Origin: Bacteroidales bacterium
Lineage (GTDB): Bacteria; Bacteroidota; Bacteroidia; Bacteroidales; UBA932
Direction of reading: 5' to 3'
Assembly (NCBI GenBank): GCA_017477335.1
Contig: JAFUVY010000015.1
Coordinates: 1 to 64,000 of the forward strand
DNA: 64,000 nt
The translations under genes were made by a program, and so were the position numbers. This document shows, in pieces, positions 25,480 to 34,618 of the stretch (positions within the stretch are counted from its first letter, which is position 1; every line of letters starts with the position of its first letter). The notes under the pieces were generated by a model, which had not been told where the DNA came from, searched no databases, and saw nothing but the letters and a program-made list of their open reading frames with translations.

Positions 25480-25494
25480 GGTATATTCCTGTAA

Positions 25495-28400
25495 TTAGTT
25501 GAACAAATATTTCACGCCAAGCTGCAGATACCAGAGCTGGCCGCTGGAGTGAGAGTGTGACCAGGTCTTTGCACCGGCCTTCAGAGGAGTGTCAAAGATG
25601 GGCTGTCCGTCCGGAGTATAACCGCTCAGGGAGAGGATCTGGCCGTTGTTGGCGCTCTTGTCGAAGGTGTTGATTACACTCCAGCTGTTGTTCAGGAGGT
25701 TACCCGCATTCATGAGGTCTGCGCTGAGCTGGATTGTGTGCTTGGTGCTGCCAAGACGGAACTTGATGTCCTGGGAGAGCTTGAGGTCAACATAGTGAAC
25801 CATGGGAGCGTGGACGCCGTAAGCCTCTGCATACTTGCCCTTGTGGGAAGAGAGGTAGGAATCCTGCTCTACGAAAGCCCAGAAGTTGTCGCGGGCCTCG
25901 TCGGAGACAAACAGAATCTCGTTCTTGGAGTTGGGGATGTAGATAAGATCCTGGGAGATGCCGTCACCGTTGACGTCGCCGTCAAACATGTAGCTGTATC
26001 CGGTAGGAACGTATCCCTGATAGAACAGGCCGATGTTGGTGCCCCAGGGCATGCGGTAGGAGATGCTTGCCATTACGCGGTGGGGATTCACATAGGTAGA
26101 ACCGTGCAGGGCGCCGAAGGAAGGACCGTCAACCGTGGGAAGACTCTGATAAACGGAACCTGCGTTGTTTCCGGGCATGCCGGTGATTTCCTTCTGGTCG
26201 TTGAAGGTGTAGGATGCGGTGATCTTGAGGTCCCTTACAGGCTCTGCCGTTGCGGAGAGAACGAAGATATGGCCATAACCCTTGTTGGTGTTGGTGAGAA
26301 CGTAAGCGGGAACGCCGGTATAGCCGGAGTAGGCGCTGTTATAGACATGACGGTTGTCAGGACCGGTCCACTGGGGCCAGTTGGCGTTGTCCGTAACGTT
26401 CCAGTCTGCGATAAGGGTGCCGTTGATGGTCTTTTTGAAGGTGTATTCCGCAGTCAAGCTCAGAGGGAAGCTGACGGGAACCTGATAGTCAATGCCGATG
26501 GAAGTCTTCCATACCTGAGGCATCTTGAAGTTGGGGTCAACTGCATTGATAGGGGAAGAAATGGAACCCATGGAAGGATCGATGTTGATGGGGTTCTTGT
26601 CTGCATCGATGCTGTTGAGCTTGTTCAGGATTTCGTCAACGGTAACGGGCATCCTGCCACCGTTGTTGACTGCTGCAAACTGGTCCAGACCGGCATTGCG
26701 CTCGGTGGGAACACCGTTCTCATAGTGGGTGGTGAGCACGGAGAGGTGCTGGAACATGGCTGCATTGGTAGGCATGTTGGTCATGTAAACCAGGGGCAGA
26801 CGGCCTGCGAACAGACCGGTACCGCCGCGAACCTTAAGGCTCCTGTTGCCAAAGACATCCCATGTGAAGCCAACGCGGGGAGAAATCTGGACATTGGTCT
26901 TGGGCCAGTGACCGGTGTCGATGTGACGGCCGTTGTAGTCAAGGCCAAGCACGGCGTTGTTGGTCATCAGGTCCTTGTCGTTGTAGAGGATGGTATCGAA
27001 GCGGATACCTGCGGTGAGCTTGAACCTGTCGGTCACATCCCACTCGTCCTGACCGTAAAGGCCAATCTGGGAATACTGGATACGGGCACTGGGAGTGTCA
27101 CCCATGCCGTTGTTCTTGTAACCGTAGGTGAGGGCGACGGTTTCAGGAGCTGCGCCGTTTATAAAGTCGTCCACGCTGCGGAAGCGGTAATAACCGGTAC
27201 CTTCACGGAGGTAGGCGTTGTCTGCGAACTGGTATTCAAAGTTTACACCGCCGGTGATCTTGTGGTTGCCGGCATAGTAGGTAAGGTCATCCTTGGCGTT
27301 GAAAACGCGGTTGTGGACACCATTGTACCAGGTGAAGAGTTCGTAGCCTGCGGAGATGTAGGGTTCCAGGGTCTGCTTCTTGACGGAACCGTCTGGATTT
27401 GCCTCATAACCATTCAGGATGTCGATGAAGGGGAAGGGCTTGGAGTCCGACCCGCGGATATCCTCAATGTTGGAATAGGTAATAAGCAGCTGGTTGGAGA
27501 GGTTCTGGGTGAAGCGGCTGTTCAGATCCAGGGAGTAGGAGCGGACGTCATTGCGCATCGAGTAAATGGAATTGACGTAGGCCATGGAATACTCGGACAG
27601 TCGGTTCAGGCTGAGACGGGTACCCTTGAGTTCCTCAAGGGAGCCGTCCTTGGTGCTGCTGAAGTCCGCGGAGTTACCGTTTGTACCCACCCAGTCCTGA
27701 TTGGAGGTGTAGTTGAAACGGAAGGCAAGGTGATGGTTGTCGGTTATATTCCAGTCCAGCTTGGCCAGAACCTTAAGGTTGCTGGTAGGCTTGTTGTAAC
27801 CGGAAAGGTCCCAACCGCCGGTGTCGTATCCGTAAACGTCGCGGAGGTGGTTGGATACCCTCTCCATGTCGGCCACGGTGGTCTGTGCGATGTATGCGTC
27901 CTTATTCTTTACGCCGTCAGTGGAAGGCTGCCACTGGCTAACCTGCTTCTTGGAGCCGGAATATTCCGCACTTGCAAAGAAGAAGAGTTTGTTCTTTACG
28001 ATGGGGAAGCCCACGGTGCCGCCGAAAACAGTCTGGGGATCACGGCCGACCACCACGGACTCGCCGTCAATCTTGTTTCCGGAGAGTTTGCCGCTCTGGT
28101 GGTAAGCGTAAGCGGTGACCTTGGGAGTGTTGGTACCGGACTTGGTGATTGCGTTTACTCCGCCGCCGATGAAGTTGGACTGACGTACGTCAAAGGGAGA
28201 TACCACAATCTGAACTTCCTCAATTGCATCCATGGAAACGGGCATGCCGCCGCCGGGCAGATAGGAAGAAAGGCCGAAGTTGTTGTTGAAGTTTGCACCG
28301 TCAATGGTAAAGTTGACGCTACGGCCGTCACCGCCGGCTACGTTCATGCCGTTACCGCCGTAAGGGGAGAGCTTCACGATATCGGTAATGCTGCGGTTTG

Positions 28401-28857
28401 CGGTGGGGAGAGCCAGGATGTCGTCATTGGAGATGTTGGTGACGGCACCGGTCTTTTCCTGTGCTGCGAACTTGGAGGTGGGGGAAGCCACGAACACAAG
28501 TGCATCCAGGAATTCCGAGGACTCGTTGAGAAGGGCGTCCAGCACAAAGGCCTGGCCCAGCTTGAGGCTGATGTCAGTGTAAGCGACAGACTGGTAGCCA
28601 AGGTTGGAAATCTCCACCTTGTAAGGACCACCGGTACGCATACCCTGAATGGTGTAACGACCCTCGTTGTTGGTAATTACGCCATAGTGAGTACCTGAGG
28701 GCTCATGGGTTGCCTGTACGGCAGCACCGGGTACGGGAATTCCGTCCTGATCCACCACGCGGCCCGTGAGGGTTGCGGTGGTGACCTGAGCATAGGCAAC
28801 AGTGCCCGCAATCATCATTGTGAAAGCGAGCAGAATGCTTTTGAAAGCGTTTCTCAT
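25495..28857 (-). CDS. Oar-like TonB-dependent receptor
   Basis: The 1120-residue protein has a signal peptide ending near TVAYAQ, a carboxypeptidase-regulatory-like domain (about 28-110, TLTGRVVDQDGIPVPGAAV), a plug (about 125-240, with SVNFTIDGANFNNNFG, DAIEEVQIVVSPFDVRQSNF and GGGVNAITKSGTN) and a large barrel that ends LQLGVKYLFN. The DVRQSNF and INAITKSGTN features are typical of Oar-type receptors, which are larger than siderophore receptors and have been tied to protein or polymer transport. It is first in a two-gene unit with the BACON/OB lipoprotein. Its cargo is unknown; the neighbouring nucleases hint at nucleic acid. Confidence 0.9.
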   Translation of the reverse strand: MRNAFKSILLAFTMMIAGTVAYAQVTTATLTGRVVDQDGIPVPGAAVQATHEPSGTHYGVITNNEGRYTIQGMRTGGPYKVEISNLGYQSVAYTDISLKLGQAFVLDALLNESSEFLDALVFVASPTSKFAAQEKTGAVTNISNDDILALPTANRSITDIVKLSPYGGNGMNVAGGDGRSVNFTIDGANFNNNFGLSSYLPGGGMPVSMDAIEEVQIVVSPFDVRQSNFIGGGVNAITKSGTNTPKVTAYAYHQSGKLSGNKIDGESVVVGRDPQTVFGGTVGFPIVKNKLFFFASAEYSGSKKQVSQWQPSTDGVKNKDAYIAQTTVADMERVSNHLRDVYGYDTGGWDLSGYNKPTSNLKVLAKLDWNITDNHHLAFRFNYTSNQDWVGTNGNSADFSSTKDGSLEELKGTRLSLNRLSEYSMAYVNSIYSMRNDVRSYSLDLNSRFTQNLSNQLLITYSNIEDIRGSDSKPFPFIDILNGYEANPDGSVKKQTLEPYISAGYELFTWYNGVHNRVFNAKDDLTYYAGNHKITGGVNFEYQFADNAYLREGTGYYRFRSVDDFINGAAPETVALTYGYKNNGMGDTPSARIQYSQIGLYGQDEWDVTDRFKLTAGIRFDTILYNDKDLMTNNAVLGLDYNGRHIDTGHWPKTNVQISPRVGFTWDVFGNRSLKVRGGTGLFAGRLPLVYMTNMPTNAAMFQHLSVLTTHYENGVPTERNAGLDQFAAVNNGGRMPVTVDEILNKLNSIDADKNPINIDPSMGSISSPINAVDPNFKMPQVWKTSIGIDYQVPVSFPLSLTAEYTFKKTINGTLIADWNVTDNANWPQWTGPDNRHVYNSAYSGYTGVPAYVLTNTNKGYGHIFVLSATAEPVRDLKITASYTFNDQKEITGMPGNNAGSVYQSLPTVDGPSFGALHGSTYVNPHRVMASISYRMPWGTNIGLFYQGYVPTGYSYMFDGDVNGDGISQDLIYIPNSKNEILFVSDEARDNFWAFVEQDSYLSSHKGKYAEAYGVHAPMVHYVDLKLSQDIKFRLGSTKHTIQLSADLMNAGNLLNNSWSVINTFDKSANNGQILSLSGYTPDGQPIFDTPLKAGAKTWSHSHSSGQLWYLQLGVKYLFN

Positions 28858-28908
28858 AAATTTGGTGAATAATTATTGATTTGAGTTTACCGTCAACAAT
28901 AACGGGGA

Positions 28909-28940
28909 CAAATTTAGTACTTTTTTAATACTTACGCAAA
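28909..28940 (-). promoter_or_regulatory. Promoter of the Oar-like receptor operon
   Basis: On the minus strand TTTG (28940-28937), a 20-base spacer and TAAATTTG (28916-28909) match the Bacteroidota consensus. The leader would be about 47 bases. The -33 box lies within 4 bases of the smpB stop codon, and no terminator separates smpB from it, so some readthrough from smpB is expected. Confidence 0.75.
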
Positions 28941-28943
28941 AAT

Positions 28944-29399
28944 TTAATAACCATTTCTCTCCATTTCCCTCCTGACGTCTTTTGCCTTTATGGATTCGCG
29001 TTTGTCGTATTCGTGTTTACCCTTTGCCAGGGCTATTACAAGCTTTGCATAACCGCCCTCGGAAATAAACAGCCGCACCGCCACTATGGTGAGGCCCTTT
29101 TTCTTGTCCTCCGCCAGAAGGTGACGCAGTTCCCGCCTGTTAAGGAGGAGTTTACGATCCCTCACCGGCTCATGCTGTCCCCAGCTTCCCCAGTGATACT
29201 GGGCTATGTTCATGCCGCGGACATACAGTTCCCCGCCGGAGAAAAAACAGTATGCATCCTGCAGGGAAACCTTTCCCGCACGGATGGATTTTATCTCCGT
29301 ACCCACAAGCCGGATACCGGCCGTATAGGTCTCCAGGAACTCGTAATCGTACGAGGCCCGGCGGTTTTTTACCTGTATGCTGCTTTTGGCTTTTGGCAT
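28944..29399 (-). CDS. smpB: SsrA-binding protein
   Basis: The 151-residue protein binds tmRNA and is needed for trans-translation rescue of stalled ribosomes. Family motifs seen are NRRASYDYEFLETYTAGI, LVGTEIKSIRAGKVSLQDAY, and RKLLLNR..L..L, with a basic C-terminal tail containing KGKHEYDKRE. The start at 29399 (MPKAKSS) gives normal family length; an open frame upstream overlaps miaA and is not used. No tmRNA gene is visible nearby. It is divergent from miaA with only 57 bases between the two ATGs. Confidence 0.97.
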   Translation of the reverse strand: MPKAKSSIQVKNRRASYDYEFLETYTAGIRLVGTEIKSIRAGKVSLQDAYCFFSGGELYVRGMNIAQYHWGSWGQHEPVRDRKLLLNRRELRHLLAEDKKKGLTIVAVRLFISEGGYAKLVIALAKGKHEYDKRESIKAKDVRREMERNGY

Positions 29400-29406
29400 G
29401 GCGTTG

Positions 29407-29414
29407 CAAAGATA
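29407..29414 (-). promoter_or_regulatory. -7 box of the smpB promoter
   Basis: The minus strand reads TATCTTTG, matching TAnnTTTG, only 7 bases before the smpB ATG. The predicted leader is therefore about 2-3 bases. No good -33 TTTG is seen at the expected distance. Confidence 0.5.
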
Positions 29415-29420
29415 AGCTTT

Positions 29421-29452
29421 TTTGCGATTTTTTCCAGTATTGGTTAATTTTG
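29421..29452 (+). promoter_or_regulatory. miaA promoter, predicted to yield a leaderless mRNA
   Basis: TTTG (29421-29424), a 20-base spacer and TAATTTTG (29445-29452) match the consensus well. The ATG of miaA begins 5 bases after the final G, which is about where transcription starts at such promoters, so the message would have no 5' leader and no ribosome-binding site. Confidence 0.65.
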
Positions 29453-29456
29453 CAGC

Positions 29457-30257
29457 ATGAACAGGACAGAGCTTTTGCCGGACAGGCCGGGAATCCCGCC
29501 CATGGCACCCATGCCTGAGCCGGAGCAGATAGACATACCCGCCCTTGCCGATGCCCTGAGCCACGGAGAATACGACCTCGTATGCATCCTTGGGCCCACG
29601 GCGTCCGGAAAAACGCGTTATGCCGTTTCCCTTGCAAAGGCCCTGGGGAATGCGGAAATCCTCTCGGCCGATTCCAGGCAGGTGTACCGGGGAATGGATA
29701 TCGGCACAGGAAAGGACCTGGCGGAATACGGGGATGTCCCCTACCACCTTATAGATATAGTCCCCGCCGGGGAAAAATTCAATATCTACCAGTACCAGGA
29801 GGCGTTTGCCGATGCCTGGGACTCTGTCCGCAGACGCGGAGCCGTCCCCGTCCTGTGCGGCGGATCCGGACTTTACATAGAGGCCGTCACTCGCGGGTAC
29901 AAGTTTGACAAGGGAAACGGGCTGCCTCCGGAGAGGCTTCCTCAAAGCGTATATTATTTAGGTACGCTGGTCTCCCGGGAAGAACGCGTCCGCAGGATAG
30001 ACGTCCGCCTGGAAGAGAGGCTCCGGGAAGGGCTGGTAGAAGAGGTCCGCGGCCTTCTGGAAAGCGTCAAGGCCGACGACCTAATCTACTACGGACTTGA
30101 ATATAAATTTGTTACGGAATTTATCCTGGGCAAGTACGGCTACCAGGAGATGACAATACGCCTTGGTAACGCCATCCACCAGTTTGCCAAACGCCAGATG
30201 ACCTGGTTCCGCGGCATGGAACGCGACGGTATCAAAATCCATTGGACAAAGCCATGA
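29457..30257 (+). CDS. miaA: tRNA dimethylallyltransferase, short form
   Basis: MiaA adds a dimethylallyl group to A37 of tRNAs reading UNN codons. Visible motifs are the P-loop GPTASGKT (46-53), DSRQVYRGMDIGTGK (72-86), CGGSGLYIEAV (134-144) and the C-terminal FAKRQMTWFRG (243-252). The protein is 266 residues, shorter than the roughly 300-320 usual. The missing part is the helical insertion that normally follows GGSGLY and carries the IHPNDxxRxxRALE stretch; here GYKFDKGN leads directly to LPQSVYYLG. It overlaps the following pseudouridine synthase by 4 bases (ATGA), making a small tRNA/rRNA-modification operon. Confidence 0.9.
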   Translation: MNRTELLPDRPGIPPMAPMPEPEQIDIPALADALSHGEYDLVCILGPTASGKTRYAVSLAKALGNAEILSADSRQVYRGMDIGTGKDLAEYGDVPYHLIDIVPAGEKFNIYQYQEAFADAWDSVRRRGAVPVLCGGSGLYIEAVTRGYKFDKGNGLPPERLPQSVYYLGTLVSREERVRRIDVRLEERLREGLVEEVRGLLESVKADDLIYYGLEYKFVTEFILGKYGYQEMTIRLGNAIHQFAKRQMTWFRGMERDGIKIHWTKP

Positions 30258-30961
30258 GTATCTACAGAAGTTTATCGGAACGGGAATTTGAAGACATCCG
30301 GCAGAGGATACTGCTGGAGGACAATCACATAATTGTATTCAACAAAAAGGTTGGAGAGATTGTGCAGGGAGACAAGACGGGGGACGAACCGCTTGGGGAG
30401 ACTCTCAAGGCCTTTGTGGCGCAGAGGGACGGAAAGCCCGGACAGGTGTTCATGGGCGTACCGCACCGCCTGGACAGGCCGGTTGCGGGAGTGGTCCTCT
30501 TTGCAAAGACTTCCAAGGCCCTGGAAAGGCTGAACGCCATGCTCCGTGACGGAGAGATTCACAAAACCTACTGGGCCCTCACGGGAAGCCGCCCGCCCAA
30601 GGATAGCGATACCCTTACGGACTATCTTGTGAGAAACGAAAAGCAGAACAAGTCCTACATAACGGGGAAAAGCGCATCGGCCAAGGAAGCCCGGCTTAAA
30701 TATACCCTTATCCAGACCACGGAAAGATATTTCCTCCTGGAGGTGGAGCTGTTTACGGGCAGGCACCATCAGATACGCTGCCAGCTTGCAGGGATGGGCT
30801 GCCCCATCAAGGGAGACCTCAAGTACGGCGCACCCCGCTCCAATCCGGACGGAGGAATCAGCCTTCTTGCCAGGCGGATACAGTTTGTCCACCCGGTCAA
30901 AAAGACGCAGGTGGACATTACCGCTCCGGTCCCTTCCTCGTGGAAGGGCGTATCGGACTAA
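30254..30961 (+). CDS. RluA-family pseudouridine synthase
   Basis: The 235-residue enzyme isomerises uridine to pseudouridine in rRNA or tRNA. The catalytic motif HRLDRPVAG, the FAKTSKA strand, KTYWAL, and [13 protein letters not shown] are all present. It has no N-terminal S4 RNA-binding domain, so it is of the short RluA/TruC-like group. I use the ATG at 30254, which overlaps the miaA stop in an ATGA; a TTG 12 bases upstream is less likely. Its stop interleaves with that of the convergent metK gene. Target RNA cannot be told from sequence. Confidence 0.92.
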   Translation: MSIYRSLSEREFEDIRQRILLEDNHIIVFNKKVGEIVQGDKTGDEPLGETLKAFVAQRDGKPGQVFMGVPHRLDRPVAGVVLFAKTSKALERLNAMLRDGEIHKTYWALTGSRPPKDSDTLTDYLVRNEKQNKSYITGKSASAKEARLKYTLIQTTERYFLLEVELFTGRHHQIRCQLAGMGCPIKGDLKYGAPRSNPDGGISLLARRIQFVHPVKKTQVDITAPVPSSWKGVSD

Positions 30962-32265
30962 AGCCCGAAGGCTTCCTTCACAGCAGGCACGCTGTCCAGA
31001 AGCTCCCAGCCAAAGAATTGCACAATACGGTCCCGTCCCTGGACGCGGACTGTTTTTGTATAAGGTTTGCGGCCCATGTGGCCATAGGCTGCGGTGGGGG
31101 CGAAGATGGGATTCTTGAGACCGAACTTACGCACGATGGCCGCGGGCCTGAGGTCAAAGATTTCTTCCACCTTGCGGGCGATTTCCCCGTCGGAGAGGCC
31201 TGAGGCGGCGGTTCCGTAGGTATCCACGAACACGCTCACGGGCTTTGCCACGCCAATGGCATAGGCCAGCTGGACCAGGCATTCGTCGGCCACGCCGGCG
31301 GCAACCAGGTTCTTGGCTATGTAGCGGGCGGCATAGGCGGCGCTGCGGTCCACCTTGGAGGAGTCCTTTCCGGAGAAAGCTCCGCCGCCGTGGGCACCCT
31401 TGCCTCCGTAGGTATCCACGATTATCTTCCGGCCGGTAAGGCCGGTATCCCCGTGGGGGCCGCCAATGACAAACTTGCCGGTGGGGTTCACGTGAAGGAT
31501 GAATTCCCCGAACAGCGCGGCTGTTTCTGCGGGCAGGGATGCCTTGAGCTCCGGGATAAGGATGTTTTCCACATCCTCGCGGATTTTTGCCTGCATGGCG
31601 GCGTCAACCGTTGCCTGGCCATACTGGGCGACAGCCTCCTCATAAGTCATCCGGCCCAGGGAGTCGGGGACAAATTCGTCGTGCTGGGTGCTCAGGACTA
31701 TGGTGTGTACCTTTACTGGACGGCCGCTTTCCCCGTCATATTCAATGGTGAACTGGCTCTTTGCGTCCGGACGCAGGTAGGGCATCAGGGCAAGGCGGTT
31801 GTGGCGGATATCGGCAAGGATTTCCAGGATTTTGTGGCTCAGGTAAAGGGGCAGAGGCATATAGTCCTCCGTGTCGCGGCAGGCATAGCCGAACATCATG
31901 CCCTGGTCCCCGGCCCCCTGGTCGTCGGCCGATGCACGCTCCACGCCGCGGTTGATGTCCGGAGACTGCTCGTGAAGGGCGCTCAGGACACCGCAGCTGG
32001 AGGCATCGAACATGTAATCGGCCTTGGTGTATCCTATGCGGCGGATGGTGTCGCGGACCGTGTTCTGGATGTCCACGTAGGCTTCGGCCTTGACCTCGCC
32101 CATGACCACCACCATTCCGGTGGAACAGAAGGATTCGCAGGCCACCTTTGCCTCGGGGTCCTGCTTCAGGAATTCGTCCAGGATGGCGTCAGAAATCTGA
32201 TCCGCCACTTTGTCGGGGTGTCCCTCGGACACTGATTCCGACGTGAAAAGGTAATTTTTTAGCAT
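30958..32265 (-). CDS. metK: S-adenosylmethionine synthase
   Basis: MetK makes S-adenosylmethionine from methionine and ATP. The 435-residue protein carries [13 protein letters not shown] at the N-terminus, [32 protein letters not shown] and [19 protein letters not shown], so it is complete. I start at 32265 (MLKNYLF), which puts the HPDK motif at the usual distance; an upstream start adds eight residues with no family support. The 3' end overlaps the convergent pseudouridine synthase by 4 bases. The leader is only about 48 bases, too short for a known SAM riboswitch. Confidence 0.98.
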   Translation of the reverse strand: MLKNYLFTSESVSEGHPDKVADQISDAILDEFLKQDPEAKVACESFCSTGMVVVMGEVKAEAYVDIQNTVRDTIRRIGYTKADYMFDASSCGVLSALHEQSPDINRGVERASADDQGAGDQGMMFGYACRDTEDYMPLPLYLSHKILEILADIRHNRLALMPYLRPDAKSQFTIEYDGESGRPVKVHTIVLSTQHDEFVPDSLGRMTYEEAVAQYGQATVDAAMQAKIREDVENILIPELKASLPAETAALFGEFILHVNPTGKFVIGGPHGDTGLTGRKIIVDTYGGKGAHGGGAFSGKDSSKVDRSAAYAARYIAKNLVAAGVADECLVQLAYAIGVAKPVSVFVDTYGTAASGLSDGEIARKVEEIFDLRPAAIVRKFGLKNPIFAPTAAYGHMGRKPYTKTVRVQGRDRIVQFFGWELLDSVPAVKEAFGL

Positions 32266-32317
32266 TTTTTCTCTTTCCGGTGGTTGCAAGTAATCGTAAA
32301 TCCGTCCACCGGGGCCG

Positions 32318-32325
32318 CAAAGGTA
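32318..32325 (-). promoter_or_regulatory. -7 box of the metK promoter
   Basis: The minus strand reads TACCTTTG, matching TAnnTTTG, 52 bases before the metK ATG and 12 bases after the stop of the TrpB-like gene. The -33 region is AT-rich without a clear TTTG. Confidence 0.5.
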
Positions 32326-32336
32326 AGAAATAATTT

Positions 32337-33698
32337 TTAATTAAGTTCGTCGGCAGACTTTATAAAGCCGGCAAGGTCCTCGTCGGAAACATGGTAATTC
32401 TGCATTTCTCCGGAGAAATATTTGTCGTAGGAGGCCATATCCACGAATCCGTGACCGGAAAGGCAGAACAGGATGGTCTTGGGTTCACCGGTTTCCTTGC
32501 ACTTTTCCGCTTCCTTAATGGTTGCGGCAATGGCGTGGCAGCTTTCCGGAGCGGGGATGATGCCCTCCGTACGGGCAAACAGCACGCCGGCCTTGAAGGA
32601 ATCCAGCTGCTCTATGTCCATGGCCTCCATATAGCCGTCTTTCATGAGCTGGGAAAGCATTACGCCGGCACCGTGGTAGCGCAGTCCGCCGGCATGGATG
32701 GAAGCGGGTTTGAAGCTGTGGCCAAGGGTGTACATGGGAAGGAGCGGAGTCATGCCGGCTTCGTCGCCAAAGTCATATTCAAATTTGCCGCGGGTGAGCT
32801 TGGGGCAGGAACAGGGTTCTGCCGCGATGAAGCGGGTATTGCGGGTGCCGTCCATGTTGTGACGCATGAAGGGCAGGGCAATGCCGCAGAAGTTGGAGCC
32901 GCCGCCAAAGCAGGCTATCACAGTGTCCGGATACTCCCCGGCCAGGGCCATCTGCTTTTCCGCCTCCAGGCCGATAACGCTCTGGTGCATACATACGTGG
33001 TTCATCACGGAGCCGAGGGCGTACTTGCAGTTGGGAGTGGTCATGGCCAGTTCTATAGCCTCTGAAATGGCGCAGCCAAGAGAACCGCGGTCATTGGGGT
33101 TGCGGGTAAGGATGTCCTTCCCGGCCCTTGTGGACATGGAGGGAGAAGGAGTCACCGTGGCCCCGAAAGCCTGCATGATGGAGCGGCGGAATGGCTTCTG
33201 CTCATAGCTCACCTTTACCATATAGACGGCGCAGTCAATGCCGAACTTGCTTGTGGCATAGCTGAGGGCGCCGCCCCACTGGCCGGCTCCGGTTTCCGTG
33301 GTAAGGTTGGTGATTCCCTGATTCTTGGCATACCATGCCTGGGCGATGGCGGAATTAAGTTTGTGGCTACCCGCCGGAGACACGCTCTCATTCTTATAAT
33401 ATATATGCGCGGGAGTCCCAAGGGCCGCCTCCAGTTCATAGGCCCTCACCAGCGGAGTGCAGCGGTATGCGGCATACTGTTCACGCACCGGTTCGGGGAT
33501 GGGAATCCAGACATCCGTCTGATTGAGTTCCTGACGTGCACACTCCTCGCAGAAGATGGGATACAGGTCCTCCGGCCTGAGCGGAGCCTTGGTCTGTGGA
33601 TGCAAAAAAGGCAGCGGCTTGTTGGGCATAACGGCCTGCATGTTGAAATAGTGCGTGGGAATCTCCGATTCCGGAAGCATGAATTTTTTCTGTCTCAT
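32337..33698 (-). CDS. trpB: TrpB2-type tryptophan synthase beta chain
   Basis: The 453-residue PLP enzyme belongs to the TrpB-like (type 2) group, which condenses indole or an indole donor with serine. The PLP lysine lies in [11 protein letters not shown], and the GGGSNFCG phosphate-binding loop and the C-terminal LSGHGFVD are as expected. An N-terminal extension including [22 protein letters not shown] is characteristic of type 2. No trpA or other trp genes adjoin it, which is common for TrpB2 (indole salvage has been suggested). I chose the ATG at 33698; the frame extends upstream into the sdhC terminator, which would be an unlikely coding sequence. Confidence 0.94.
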   Translation of the reverse strand: MRQKKFMLPESEIPTHYFNMQAVMPNKPLPFLHPQTKAPLRPEDLYPIFCEECARQELNQTDVWIPIPEPVREQYAAYRCTPLVRAYELEAALGTPAHIYYKNESVSPAGSHKLNSAIAQAWYAKNQGITNLTTETGAGQWGGALSYATSKFGIDCAVYMVKVSYEQKPFRRSIMQAFGATVTPSPSMSTRAGKDILTRNPNDRGSLGCAISEAIELAMTTPNCKYALGSVMNHVCMHQSVIGLEAEKQMALAGEYPDTVIACFGGGSNFCGIALPFMRHNMDGTRNTRFIAAEPCSCPKLTRGKFEYDFGDEAGMTPLLPMYTLGHSFKPASIHAGGLRYHGAGVMLSQLMKDGYMEAMDIEQLDSFKAGVLFARTEGIIPAPESCHAIAATIKEAEKCKETGEPKTILFCLSGHGFVDMASYDKYFSGEMQNYHVSDEDLAGFIKSADELN

Positions 33699-33715
33699 AA
33701 CTATACTGTGTTTGT

Positions 33716-33754
33716 AAAAAAAATGAGGCCTGCAAGCTATCCGGCAGGCCTCAT
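33716..33754 (-). terminator. Rho-independent terminator after sdhC
   Basis: On the minus strand an 11-bp perfect stem (ATGAGGCCTGC with GCAGGCCTCAT) with a 10-base loop is followed by eight T. It begins 29 bases after the sdhC stop. It shows that sdhC is a single-gene transcript and that trpB needs its own start or readthrough. Confidence 0.92.
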
Positions 33755-33783
33755 AGTACATTCCTTTCAATTAATTGCACCCG

Positions 33784-34545
33784 TTAAAACTTTGCAAGGA
33801 GGGGTGCCGTGTACTGGGCCGATGCCGTGGTGAAGTTTGCCTCTATAAAAGCGTTCACAGCAGCGCATACGAAAAGACCTACGATAACGGCGGCAACAAC
33901 AATACCGATTACCTTGGTCCGCTTCTGCCACTTCTTGTTGCTCCAACCGATGGTCTGGAACATGCTCCAGAAGCCGTGCTCAAGATGCAGGAAGATTGCG
34001 CAGAACCACACCAGGTAAAGGGCCAGGACCCACCAGTGACGGAAGGTAGAGAGAAGGAGGAAATAAGGATTCTCGGCTTCTCCGCCCATGAACTCCTGAA
34101 GCTGCATCTTGGCCCAGAAATGAGTAAGGTGGAAGGCCAGGAAGCCCAGGATGATGATACCCAGGACAAACATATTCTTTGCAGCCCAGCTGTCGTTCTT
34201 TGCCTTGGAAGCGACCTCGTAACGCTTGACGCCGCCGCGGCGGGAGAAATTCTGTACGCTGAGCCAAACACCGTAGCCGATATGGACCATGATGCCCAGT
34301 GCAAGGATGGGAACCATGATGTCAATCACGGGAGAGGACATGAAGTCGCAGCCAAGCTGGAACCATCCGTCTCCGTGGGTATAAGGGTGGGCGTCTTCTG
34401 CCACCTTGCCGAACACTCCGCGGGCAGAGTCAATTACAGAGAAAAAATTAATGGTGCCGTGCAGCAGCAGGAATATGATGAGGAAGGCTCCGCTGATGCT
34501 CTGGATAAACTTCTTGCCGATTGAAGATGTCAGAAAATTTGCCAT
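33784..34545 (-). CDS. sdhC: Succinate dehydrogenase/fumarate reductase cytochrome b subunit
   Basis: The 253-residue protein has five predicted membrane helices and matches the b558-type SdhC family of Bacteroidota; histidines in LLLHGTINF, VHIGYG, LAFHLTHFW and LHLEHGFW are the probable haem and quinone-site ligands. It anchors the SdhAB pair to the membrane and exchanges electrons with menaquinone. Normally sdhA and sdhB follow directly. Here a strong terminator follows and trpB comes next, so the subunit gene stands alone and its partners must lie elsewhere. It has its own promoter, back to back with pyrH. Confidence 0.93.
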   Translation of the reverse strand: MANFLTSSIGKKFIQSISGAFLIIFLLLHGTINFFSVIDSARGVFGKVAEDAHPYTHGDGWFQLGCDFMSSPVIDIMVPILALGIMVHIGYGVWLSVQNFSRRGGVKRYEVASKAKNDSWAAKNMFVLGIIILGFLAFHLTHFWAKMQLQEFMGGEAENPYFLLLSTFRHWWVLALYLVWFCAIFLHLEHGFWSMFQTIGWSNKKWQKRTKVIGIVVAAVIVGLFVCAAVNAFIEANFTTASAQYTAPLLAKF

Positions 34546-34587
34546 GTTAAGTTAACTGTACGTTTATTCGTTATTGGTTCAAACATG

Positions 34588-34618
34588 CAAATATAAATCT
34601 TTCTTGGAAGTTTCCCAA
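34588..34618 (-). promoter_or_regulatory. sdhC promoter
   Basis: On the minus strand TTG (34618-34616), a 20-base spacer and TATATTTG (34595-34588) match the consensus; leader about 38 bases. Its -33 half overlaps the -33 half of the divergent pyrH promoter. Confidence 0.7.

Noticed and set aside
25738..28698. 986-codon plus-strand frame opposite the Oar-like receptor
   Set aside because: Same shadow effect; low-complexity Val/Gly/Asp sequence and no promoter on that strand.
29400..29945. N-terminal extension of smpB through the miaA gene
   Set aside because: SmpB is normal length from 29399, and the extension is antisense to the conserved miaA P-loop region.
32266..32336. SAM riboswitch before metK
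   Set aside because: The predicted leader is about 48 bases, and I see no conserved riboswitch helices.
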